Shown: piece by piece, positions 11,038-17,974 of the stretch
How the letters are laid out: each line of letters opens with the position of its first letter
How positions within the stretch are numbered: position 1 is the first letter of the stretch
DNA from: an uncultured Alphaproteobacteria bacterium
Lineage (GTDB): Bacteria > Pseudomonadota > Alphaproteobacteria > Rhodobacterales > Rhodobacteraceae
DNA: 34,721 bases
Assembly (NCBI GenBank): GCA_902540655.1
Contig: CACBNQ010000016.1
Span: forward strand, 1 to 34,721
Reading direction: 5' to 3'
Program-made: the position numbers and the translations under genes
Notes under the pieces: generated by a model
What the model was told of the DNA's origin: nothing
Seen by the model: the letters and a program-made list of their open reading frames with translations, nothing else
The model's database searches: none

Positions 11038-11157
11038 GTATGGAGTCCTTTCCTTACAACAATTTCTGTGATTGACAGTGTTTGTCTATCTATCCAAACT
11101 TAGAACACAGTTTTTAAATTGTGTAAAACATTATAAACAAGATTAGAAAGGTTTACC

Positions 11158-12333
11158 ATGATTGAAAAAATCACCTCATTTAATTTTAATACCACGCCTA
11201 GAATTATTTACGGTCCTAACGTGGCAAAAGACGCGGATCCATTTTCTAAATTAATGGGTAATAGAATTCTTCTCGTCACTGATAAAGGGTTAACCCAGTT
11301 AGGACTTTATGAGGATTTGCTTAAAAATCTTGAAAATTATGATGCAAAAGTAAGGGTATTTGATGACGTAGAGGCGGATCCATCATTAAAAACTTTGGAA
11401 AAGGCAATAAATTTTGGAAAAGAAATAGCTTGTACTGGGGTAATAGGATTTGGCGGAGGTTCTTCAATGGATGTTGCCAAGCTAACGGCTTTAGTTTTAG
11501 GATCAGGAGAAAACTTAGAAAGCGCATGGGGGGTAGGGAACGCTAGAGGCCCGAGATTACCGCTATGTTTAATACCGACCACTGCTGGAACTGGGTCCGA
11601 GGTTACTCCTGTTTCAATTATCACCGTGGATGGTGATGAAAAAAGGGGGGTTTCTTCGCCTATTATCCTTCCCGACTTCGCAGTATTAGATCCTGTTCTA
11701 ACCTTAGGCTTGCCGGCAGCAACCACTGCCGCCACCGGAATTGATGCAATGGTGCATGCAATCGAAGCCTATGCATCAAAAAATAAAAATAACAATCCTA
11801 TGTCTGGCATCCTTGCAAAAGAAGCATTGGTGCTATTGGGGAGCTCAATTAAAATGGCTGTCTCTGACCCAAAAAACTTAGAAGCAAGAGGAAAAATGTT
11901 ACTTGGATCAATGTTAGCTGGAATGGCTTTTGCAAATTCTCCTGTAGCGGCAGTCCATGCTCTAGCTTATCCACTTGGGGGGAGTTTTCATATAACCCAT
12001 GGATTATCAAATGCTCTTGTACTTCCAGGAGTGCTACGGTTCAATGCAGTAGATGTATGGGCAGCTAAAAAATATGCAGAGCTTTATCCTTTTCTTTTTC
12101 CAAGCGAAGAGATAGGGAATAATGACCAAACGAATGCATCTTTATTTATCGAAAAACTGAGTGATTTATCTAAAGAGTTGGGACTACCCCAGAAATTACG
12201 AGATGTTTCAATTCCTGAAGATGCCTGTGCGTCAATGGCTAAAGACGCTATGAAGCAAACCAGATTGTTGGTAAATAACCCCAGAGAGGTTACTGAACAA
12301 GATGCTTACGACATATATCACTCGATTTGGTAA
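11158..12333 (+). CDS. Iron-containing alcohol dehydrogenase
   Basis: A 391-residue group III (iron-type) NAD(P)-dependent alcohol dehydrogenase. The nucleotide-binding motif GGGSSMDVAK spans residues 99-108. The four expected metal ligands are all present: D196 and H200 in GIDAMVHAIEAY, H267 in AVHALAYPLGG and H281 in HITHGLSNA. The substrate cannot be read from sequence; relatives act on ethanol, butanol, lactaldehyde, 4-hydroxybutyrate or methanol. The ATG has an AGAAAGG ribosome binding site 6 bases upstream. It leads a same-strand cluster of four genes with gaps of 6, 25 and 18 bases. Confidence 0.93.
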   Translation: MIEKITSFNFNTTPRIIYGPNVAKDADPFSKLMGNRILLVTDKGLTQLGLYEDLLKNLENYDAKVRVFDDVEADPSLKTLEKAINFGKEIACTGVIGFGGGSSMDVAKLTALVLGSGENLESAWGVGNARGPRLPLCLIPTTAGTGSEVTPVSIITVDGDEKRGVSSPIILPDFAVLDPVLTLGLPAATTAATGIDAMVHAIEAYASKNKNNNPMSGILAKEALVLLGSSIKMAVSDPKNLEARGKMLLGSMLAGMAFANSPVAAVHALAYPLGGSFHITHGLSNALVLPGVLRFNAVDVWAAKKYAELYPFLFPSEEIGNNDQTNASLFIEKLSDLSKELGLPQKLRDVSIPEDACASMAKDAMKQTRLLVNNPREVTEQDAYDIYHSIW

Positions 12334-12339
12334 GATTAC

Positions 12340-13116
12340 GTGCGATTAGCATATAGCCGTTTTGGAGAAGGTAACGCGAGGAATGTCGTTATTCTGCATG
12401 GACTTTTAGGATCGAAAAGAAATTGGTTTGGTATTGGAAAATCACTTTCAGATCTTGGCTTCCACGTTTGGCTTATTGATCTGAGAAATCATGGTGATTC
12501 TGAATGGAGTGATAAGCATTCTTATTTCGATCTGGCAGAGGACGTTAAAAAACTTCTTGAAGAACAAGGAATAGTTAATAGCTCCCTGATAGGGCATTCA
12601 ATGGGTGGCAAGGCTGCGATGGTTTTAGACAAACTCTATCAGGGTTTTATATCAAAGTTAGTTATAGTAGATATAGCACCCGTAACCTATGCGCCAAATT
12701 TTGAAAATTTTTTAAAAACTTTATCTTCGCTTGATCTTGGCAGGTTCAACACGAGATCTGAAATTGATACAAAGCTTTCTGAATATTTCGAGGAAGTCAG
12801 TTTTAGATCTTTTCTGATGCAAAACTTAAAGATGGACGAAAAAAAAAGTTTCTATTGGCGTGTTAATTTAACATCTTTAATTAGGAATTCTGTCGCCATT
12901 AGTGAGTTTCCAGTCATAAATGGTGTCTCTAATACCGAGGCTCTTTTCTTATATGGTGAATTATCAGAATATTGTGTAATGGAGCATAAAGATACAATAA
13001 AAGAAAGTTTCCCATTGAGTGAATTTGCTCCTGTAGCTAAAGCTGGGCACTGGGTTCATGTTGAAAAACCTATAAAATTTCTAGAAATAGTTACAAAATT
13101 TATAAAATCGGATTAA
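12340..13116 (+). CDS. Alpha/beta-fold hydrolase (YbfF-like esterase)
   Basis: A 258-residue alpha/beta hydrolase. The oxyanion-side motif is ILHGLLGSKRNW near residue 18. The DLRNHGDSEW segment near residue 47 is typical of the YbfF/abhydrolase-11 group. The nucleophile is S87 in GHSMGG and the catalytic histidine is probably H237 in KAGHWVHVEKP. The acidic residue is not assigned. The most upstream start is GTG 12340, only 6 bases after the dehydrogenase stop, with no clear Shine-Dalgarno, so translational coupling is likely. The natural ester substrate is unknown. Confidence 0.88.
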   Translation: MRLAYSRFGEGNARNVVILHGLLGSKRNWFGIGKSLSDLGFHVWLIDLRNHGDSEWSDKHSYFDLAEDVKKLLEEQGIVNSSLIGHSMGGKAAMVLDKLYQGFISKLVIVDIAPVTYAPNFENFLKTLSSLDLGRFNTRSEIDTKLSEYFEEVSFRSFLMQNLKMDEKKSFYWRVNLTSLIRNSVAISEFPVINGVSNTEALFLYGELSEYCVMEHKDTIKESFPLSEFAPVAKAGHWVHVEKPIKFLEIVTKFIKSD

Positions 13117-13141
13117 TATCTATTATTATGGATCAAAGAAC

Positions 13142-13474
13142 ATGGATGATTATTTAGTAAAATCGATAAACAACTATCCTGTTAAAGAAGGCTTGGCACG
13201 AACTAAAGAGCAAGTCCATTTCTTTATCAAATTCGAAGGGAAAAAATACCCTATTTCTTTTTTTGATGAGAATTTTTTAGAAGTCGAAACAAGTATCGTT
13301 CCAAAGTTGCGGGGATTAGTGGATATCTACAAGCTTGATGAATTCTTTGCTCAGGGTTTATTAGTCATGATGGAAAGCAATGAGTATATCACCAAGTATG
13401 AATATAAAAGGTATACTCCTTCAAAGACAACGCAACCCTCCGATTACGTATTGCAAGGTATGTGTAAAGGCTGA
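13142..13474 (+). CDS. Uncharacterised 110-residue protein
   Basis: I do not recognise this family. It encodes a mixed alpha/beta soluble protein without signal peptide, membrane segment or cysteine motif. Visible features are a basic and aromatic N-terminal half (HFFIKFEGKKYPISFF) and a Tyr-rich C-terminal part (KYEYKRYTP, SDYVLQGM). The case for a real gene is that the frame fills the space between the hydrolase and the transaminase almost exactly (gaps 25 and 18 bases), on the same strand, with an ATG and no competing frame. An alternative ATG at 13128 is in another frame. Confidence 0.75.
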   Translation: MDDYLVKSINNYPVKEGLARTKEQVHFFIKFEGKKYPISFFDENFLEVETSIVPKLRGLVDIYKLDEFFAQGLLVMMESNEYITKYEYKRYTPSKTTQPSDYVLQGMCKG

Positions 13475-13492
13475 GAGGACTTAAAGCTCACA

Positions 13493-14359
13493 TTGCTAGA
13501 AAAAAATAATCAAAGGGTATATGTGAATGGGGAATTCTTTTCAAAAAAAGAAGCTAGTATCTCAGTATTTGACAGAGGTTTTTTATTCTCTGACTCTGTT
13601 TACGAAGTAACTGCTGTTCTTGACGGCAAGTTAGTAGACTGGAAAGAGCATTTTGCCAGACTTATTAGATCACTGGGTCACTTGAACATTGAAAATAATT
13701 TTCAAGAAGAAGACTTTTATCAAATTCAAAGAAAATTAATAAACGAAAATCAGCTAAAAGAGGGGCTTTGTTATGTTCAAGTCACAAGGGGCGTTGCAGA
13801 GAGAGACTTTAATTTTGCAAAAAAGTCATTATTACCCACCGTAGTAATATTCACCCAAGAAAAGCAAATTTTAAAGAATGCAGCTAGCAAAGTGGGCGTA
13901 AAAATCATAACAGTGCCTGACGATAGGTGGCGAAGAAGAGATATAAAGACTACTCAACTTCTTGCGCAATCATTAGCAAAAACTTATGCAGTCCAAGAAG
14001 GTGTGGATGATAGCCTACTTGTTCAAGGTGGCTTCATAAATGAGGGCTCATCAAGTAATGTATTCATTTTTAAAGGCGAAAGAATTATTACACCAAGTTT
14101 GTCAAATGATATCCTGGGAGGTATTACTAGGTCTTCTATAATAAAATTTTGTCATATAAATAATATCGAAATCAAGGAGCAAAAGATCAACATTGACGAT
14201 TTGATGAATGCAAAAGAGGTTTTTCTTACCTCAGCTACTGGTTTCGTGCTTCCCGTTATTGAAGTAAATGGAAGACGTGTGGGAAATGGATTAGTTGGAG
14301 ATACGGTTAAAAAAATCCAGAACATATATATAGAACAGATTAAAGCAAAACTTTCCTAG
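13493..14359 (+). CDS. dat: D-amino acid (D-alanine) transaminase, PLP fold type IV
   Basis: Interconverts D-amino acids and 2-oxo acids with pyridoxal phosphate; D-Ala/D-Glu supply for the cell wall or D-amino acid use are the usual roles. The 288 residues match the class IV aminotransferase family. FDRGFLFSDSVYEV is at residues 26-39, catalytic lysine K152 is in RRDIKTTQLL, and E184 sits in INEGSSSNVF. The W-x-R-x-D-I-K context is typical of Dat-like proteins rather than branched-chain IlvE or PabC, but substrate is not certain. The earliest possible start is TTG 13493, because a TGA lies in frame at 13472; GAGAGGA is about 13 bases upstream. Confidence 0.85.
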   Translation: MLEKNNQRVYVNGEFFSKKEASISVFDRGFLFSDSVYEVTAVLDGKLVDWKEHFARLIRSLGHLNIENNFQEEDFYQIQRKLINENQLKEGLCYVQVTRGVAERDFNFAKKSLLPTVVIFTQEKQILKNAASKVGVKIITVPDDRWRRRDIKTTQLLAQSLAKTYAVQEGVDDSLLVQGGFINEGSSSNVFIFKGERIITPSLSNDILGGITRSSIIKFCHINNIEIKEQKINIDDLMNAKEVFLTSATGFVLPVIEVNGRRVGNGLVGDTVKKIQNIYIEQIKAKLS

Positions 14360-14374
14360 ATTTGATAAATCAAG

Positions 14375-14620
14375 TCACTTCTGGAACTTTTTTTTCCAGT
14401 CATTATAAGGCATACCATAAACATACTCTTGAGCCTCCTCGACTGATAAGGCCTCATCCGACTCTCTAGCAGCCTCATGCATCCATTTGTACAAACAATT
14501 TCTACAAAACCCTGTTAAGTTCATTATGTCTATATTTTGTACTTCAGTTCTACTCTGCAAATGAGAGATTAATCTTCTGAAAGTTTGGCTTTCAATTTTT
14601 TCTATGTTTTTAATATTCAT
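14375..14620 (-). CDS. DUF1244 family protein
   Basis: An 81-residue protein with the diagnostic DUF1244 pattern: TFRRLISHLQSRTEVQNIDI, then MNLTGFCRNCLYKWMHEAA, then a C-terminal YGMPYNDWKKKFQ. The CRNC pair suggests a possible metal or redox site, but function is unknown. Related proteobacteria carry it next to pyruvate kinase, as here, where pyk is divergent 85 bases away. Its 3' end faces dat with a 15-base gap. Confidence 0.9.
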   Translation of the reverse strand: MNIKNIEKIESQTFRRLISHLQSRTEVQNIDIMNLTGFCRNCLYKWMHEAARESDEALSVEEAQEYVYGMPYNDWKKKFQK

Positions 14621-14659
14621 TTATCTCGCTCATAAATTAAAAAAAAGTTTTCTATTTTT

Positions 14660-14665
14660 TATAAT
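14660..14665 (+). promoter_or_regulatory. Candidate -10 element for pyk
   Basis: A perfect TATAAT at 14660-14665 lies 40 bases before the pyk ATG, in the 85-base divergent spacer. A weak TTAAAA at 14637-14642 is 17 bases upstream as a possible -35. The spacer is very AT-rich, so this is tentative. Confidence 0.35.
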
Positions 14666-14705
14666 TCTTTATTCTACAAAAAAAACAAAAATATCGAGCA
14701 TATAA

Positions 14706-16151
14706 ATGAAAAAGCAACTTCATAGAAACCGTAAGGTAAAAATAGTAGCTACTCTGGGTCCTGCCTCAGGCACTAAATTGGAAATTAGAAAAATGTTTTT
14801 AGCAGGGGCAGATATTTTCAGATTAAATATGTCCCATGGTGATCACTCAGCTGTGGAAAAGAGACATAATATCTTAAGAGATTTAGAGAAAGAATTTTCG
14901 AGACCAATTTGTATTCTGGCCGATCTACAGGGCCCAAAGCTGAGATGTGGTGATTTTAAGGGTGCAAAGTCTAGTTTAGAAGCGGGACAAAAGTTTTGTT
15001 TTGATCTAATAGAAAGGCTGGGAAATAAAGAACGAGTTTATCTACCACATCCTAAGATATTCCAGTCAGTAAAAACGGGAGATAAGCTACTGATTGATGA
15101 TGGTAAAGTTGCTATGCAAGTAAATAAAGCATCAGAAAAGAAAATAGAGTGCACTGTTTTGAATGATGGGATTATTTCAGACAAAAAAGGGGTTAATTGC
15201 CCGGATAGTATTATAGACCTCGCTCCTTTAACAGAAAAAGATAAGCAAGACTTGGAGTTTGTTTGTGGTCTTGGAGTAGACTGGATTGGACTATCCTTTG
15301 TACAGAGAGCGAAAGATATAGTCAGTGTAAAAAAGTTATTAAAGGGAAGAGCAGGCATTATTGCAAAAATTGAGAAACCTGCTGCAGTAAGAGTTTTTGA
15401 CTCGATTATTGATTCTGCAGATGGAATTATGGTGGCACGGGGAGACCTTGGTGTTGAATTGCCAATTGAAGCGGTCCCACCTATTCAGAAAAAACTAGTA
15501 ATGAAATCACGTCAAATGGGAAAGCCTGTAATCGTAGCAACACAGATGATGGAAAGTATGATTCATTCGACTACACCAACCCGAGCTGAAGTTTCGGATG
15601 TCGCGCAGGCAATATATGATGGCGTAGATGCAGTAATGCTGTCCGCCGAAACAGCAATAGGCATTCATCCAGAGAAAGTTATAGAAGCAGTAGATAAAAT
15701 CGCCGTTGAAACTGAAAAAGACCCTTTGTACTTCCAAAACTTGGAAACCTCGAGATCAGTTTCGAAAGAAGGAGTTTCAAATGCAATAACTGTTGCTGCG
15801 AGAGAGGTAGCTGATAACATAAAAGTGAAGGTTATTTGTTGCTTTACTCATGGTGGAACAACAGCTGAGCTTGCATCTAGGGAAAGACCTCGAGCACCAA
15901 TAATCGCACTAACTCCATATACAGAAACAGCAAGGAAACTAACCTTGTTTTGGGGGTTGCATTGCGCGGTTACCACACCTGTAGATCGATTTAAGAGGGC
16001 AGTAATGAATGCTGTTAAAGCAGCTAAGTTATTTGACTTTGCTTCAGGGAAAGATCTAATCATTGTTATTGCAGGTGTGCCATTCAATACACCTGGATCA
16101 ACAAACATATTGAGGGTGGTGTCTTTAGAAGAAAACTTTGATGATTTTTGA
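14706..16151 (+). CDS. pyk: Pyruvate kinase
   Basis: Converts phosphoenolpyruvate and ADP to pyruvate and ATP. The 481 residues are full length. Early motifs are LGPASG and RLNMSHG (about residues 18-45) and ADLQGPKLR near residue 73. The pyruvate kinase signature IIAKIEKP is at 218-225 with K221 and E223 in place. MVARGDLGVELP and VATQMMESMI...PTRAEVSDVA follow, then the C-terminal regulatory domain. The ATG has no strong Shine-Dalgarno. The gene is followed after 78 bases by rpmI. Confidence 0.97.
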   Translation: MKKQLHRNRKVKIVATLGPASGTKLEIRKMFLAGADIFRLNMSHGDHSAVEKRHNILRDLEKEFSRPICILADLQGPKLRCGDFKGAKSSLEAGQKFCFDLIERLGNKERVYLPHPKIFQSVKTGDKLLIDDGKVAMQVNKASEKKIECTVLNDGIISDKKGVNCPDSIIDLAPLTEKDKQDLEFVCGLGVDWIGLSFVQRAKDIVSVKKLLKGRAGIIAKIEKPAAVRVFDSIIDSADGIMVARGDLGVELPIEAVPPIQKKLVMKSRQMGKPVIVATQMMESMIHSTTPTRAEVSDVAQAIYDGVDAVMLSAETAIGIHPEKVIEAVDKIAVETEKDPLYFQNLETSRSVSKEGVSNAITVAAREVADNIKVKVICCFTHGGTTAELASRERPRAPIIALTPYTETARKLTLFWGLHCAVTTPVDRFKRAVMNAVKAAKLFDFASGKDLIIVIAGVPFNTPGSTNILRVVSLEENFDDF

Positions 16152-16170
16152 GAAAAATATAAAGAAATGC

Positions 16171-16199
16171 TTGTATAGTTATTAGAATATCCCTATAAA
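16171..16199 (+). promoter_or_regulatory. Candidate promoter for rpmI-rplT-pheS-pheT
   Basis: TTGTAT (16171-16176) and TATAAA (16194-16199) are separated by 17 bases in the pyk-rpmI spacer, an arrangement close to sigma70 consensus. The predicted transcription start (about 16206) falls inside the small dyad at 16199-16215. Confidence 0.4.
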
Positions 16200-16215
16200 C
16201 ACGTTGAAAACGTGT
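16199..16215 (+). repeat. Perfect 7-bp dyad in rpmI leader
   Basis: ACACGTT (16199-16205), a GAA spacer and AACGTGT (16209-16215) form a perfect inverted repeat 14 bases before the rpmI ATG. There is no T-run after it, so it does not look like an intrinsic terminator of pyk. It could be an operator, or an mRNA hairpin near the ribosome binding site. Confidence 0.5.
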
Positions 16216-16229
16216 GTAGAGAAAACTAA

Positions 16230-16430
16230 ATGCCTAAGATGAAGACAAAATCAGGTGCTAAAAAGCGATTTAAAGTGACGGCGTCCGGGCGCGTGAAGTC
16301 TGCCCAGGCAGGTAAAAGGCACGGTATGATAAAAAGATCGAGCAAATTTATACGAAACGCGAGAGGCACAACAACTTTGTGTAAGGCAGACGCAAATATT
16401 GTTAAATCTTATATGCCTTATTCTAGGTAG
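16230..16430 (+). CDS. rpmI: Ribosomal protein bL35
   Basis: A 66-residue highly basic protein with the L35 signature beginning [19 protein letters not shown] and a C-terminal ARGTT...[12 protein letters not shown]. It is a component of the large ribosomal subunit. rplT follows 12 bases later. infC does not precede rpmI here, unlike in gammaproteobacteria. Confidence 0.97.
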   Translation: MPKMKTKSGAKKRFKVTASGRVKSAQAGKRHGMIKRSSKFIRNARGTTTLCKADANIVKSYMPYSR

Positions 16431-16445
16431 GAGGATTAATAGTTG
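16430..16445 (+). promoter_or_regulatory. Shine-Dalgarno for TTG start of rplT
   Basis: GGAGG at 16430-16434, part of a longer TAGGAGGA that overlaps the rpmI stop codon, lies 8 bases before TTG 16443-16445. This is the strongest ribosome binding site noticed in the window and fixes the rplT start on a TTG codon. Confidence 0.7.
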
Positions 16446-16805
16446 ACCAGAGTTAAATCAGGAGTGGTAACGCACGCGAGACATCGGAAGGTGGTAAAGG
16501 CGGCTAAAGGCTACTATGGCGCAAGAAGTAGGAACTTTAGAACAGCTAAACAAGCTGTAGACAGAGCTATGCAGTACGCGACCAGAGATCGTAAGGTTAG
16601 GAAGCGTGTTTTTAGAGCGCTCTGGATACAGAGATTGAACGCGGCTGTTAGGCAAATAGACAGCAATCTCAATTATTCGAAGTTTATACATGGACTGGAT
16701 AAAGCTGGCATCAATCTTGATAGAAAAGTTCTAGCAGACATTGCTGTACATGACCCAAAAGCCTTTGGACAGATAGTATCTCGTGCGCAAGGCGCGCTAA
16801 ACTAG
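16443..16805 (+). CDS. rplT: Ribosomal protein bL20
   Basis: A 120-residue basic large-subunit protein needed early in 50S assembly. The N-terminal extension [22 protein letters not shown] and [18 protein letters not shown] are canonical. The TTG start gives (M)TRVKSG, aligned with MARVKRG of relatives, and is backed by a strong ribosome binding site. In Escherichia coli and Bacillus L20 represses its own mRNA. Whether that happens here is not shown. Confidence 0.97.
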   Translation: MTRVKSGVVTHARHRKVVKAAKGYYGARSRNFRTAKQAVDRAMQYATRDRKVRKRVFRALWIQRLNAAVRQIDSNLNYSKFIHGLDKAGINLDRKVLADIAVHDPKAFGQIVSRAQGALN

Positions 16806-16806
16806 T

Positions 16807-16845
16807 AACATGACCGATTTCATTCGGTACAAAATGTTCTTATGA
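16807..16845 (+). promoter_or_regulatory. Hairpin plus 11-codon mini-ORF between rplT and pheS
   Basis: Two nested stems can form: AACAT (16807-16811) with ATGTT (16834-16838), and ACCGA (16813-16817) with TCGGT (16824-16828). The same bases carry a mini-ORF ATG 16810 to TGA 16845 encoding MTDFIRYKMFL, with two phenylalanines. It is immediately upstream of the Phe-tRNA synthetase genes and could be a leader, but the stems are short and there is no U-run. Confidence 0.25.
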
Positions 16846-16863
16846 TAAATCTTAGATCTGTCT

Positions 16864-17952
16864 ATGGAAATTTCGTTAGAAAATAGCAAGTATTTAGGGC
16901 TAGTTAAAAATGCTCAGTCGGTTAATGATCTTGAACAGGTTAGGATCAAGCTTCTTGGTAAAAAGGGGGAGATATCTAACCTGTTAAGATCATTAGGTCA
17001 AATGGAAGCTAAAGAGCGACAAATAAAATCTCCAGAGTATAACAATCTCAAGCAATCTCTGGAGGAGGCTATCAAAGAGAGAAGAGAAATCTTACTGAAT
17101 AAGGAGATTGAAGCCAGAATGGATGCGGAATGGCTTGATATCTCTCAAGACCCCAGAGAGATGAATTCAGGCCTGATGCACCCTGTAAGCAGAGTTACAG
17201 AAGAAATCATATCAATTTTCTCAGACCTGGGATTTTCTGTGGCTGAAGGACCCCAAATTGAGAGCGACTGGTACAATTTTGATTCACTAAATATTCCTCC
17301 GGATCATCCAGCTCGTCAGGAGTTTGATACTTTTTATATCGATCCCGGTGATGAGAGCATTAAGGAAAATGGTTCACTTAACGTACTTAGAACGCATACT
17401 AGCCCAGTACAAGTAAGATTCATGGAAAAAAACGGAGCACCTTGTAAAATTATCGCACCTGGACGGGTATATAGATCGGATTACGATCTCACCCATACAC
17501 CAATGTTTCATCAGATTGAAGGTTTAGCGATAGGTGAAGATATCTCTATGTCAAACTTAAAATGGGTTTTGGTTGAGTTTTGTAAGGCTTTTTTTGAACT
17601 AGATAGTATAGAACTTAGATTTCGCGCCAGTCATTTCCCCTTCACGGAGCCATCCGCAGAAGTTGATATAAGGTGTTCCTGGGTTGAAAACTCATTAGTT
17701 GTTGGAAAAGGAGACGACTGGATGGAGATATTAGGTAGCGGAATGGTACACCCTAATGTCTTAGAGGCAGCTAACGTTGATAGTAAAAAGTTTCAGGGGT
17801 TTGCATTTGGAATGGGTATAGATAGGCTCGCGATGCTAAAGTATGGTATGCCTGATCTTAGATCATTCTTCGATAATGATATGAGATGGTTAAAACACTA
17901 TGGCTTTGCGGCAGAAAAAAGTTCCAATCTCTATGATAAACTTAGTGGATAA
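16864..17952 (+). CDS. pheS: Phenylalanyl-tRNA synthetase alpha subunit
   Basis: Catalytic subunit of the (alpha-beta)2 enzyme that charges tRNA-Phe. The 362 residues include an N-terminal coiled-coil arm (about 1-90). Class II motifs follow: [12 protein letters not shown] near residue 180, [21 protein letters not shown] near 200, [14 protein letters not shown] near 258 and [13 protein letters not shown] near 319. The ATG at 16864 has no clear Shine-Dalgarno. pheT follows after 22 bases. Confidence 0.97.
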   Translation: MEISLENSKYLGLVKNAQSVNDLEQVRIKLLGKKGEISNLLRSLGQMEAKERQIKSPEYNNLKQSLEEAIKERREILLNKEIEARMDAEWLDISQDPREMNSGLMHPVSRVTEEIISIFSDLGFSVAEGPQIESDWYNFDSLNIPPDHPARQEFDTFYIDPGDESIKENGSLNVLRTHTSPVQVRFMEKNGAPCKIIAPGRVYRSDYDLTHTPMFHQIEGLAIGEDISMSNLKWVLVEFCKAFFELDSIELRFRASHFPFTEPSAEVDIRCSWVENSLVVGKGDDWMEILGSGMVHPNVLEAANVDSKKFQGFAFGMGIDRLAMLKYGMPDLRSFFDNDMRWLKHYGFAAEKSSNLYDKLSG

Positions 17953-17974
17953 ACATTAGAGTGGAAGTTTTAAT

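Noticed and set aside
11105-11124. ACACA-10-TGTGT dyad between argG and the iron alcohol dehydrogenase
   Set aside because: Arms are only 5 bases with an AT-rich centre in an AT-rich spacer. Chance occurrence is likely, so it is not listed as an operator.
14380-14400. CTGGAA/TTCCAG inverted repeat around an A/T run, resembling a terminator
   Set aside because: It lies within the 3' coding part of the DUF1244 gene (WKKKFQK codons), and the A/T run forms the loop rather than a tail after the stem.
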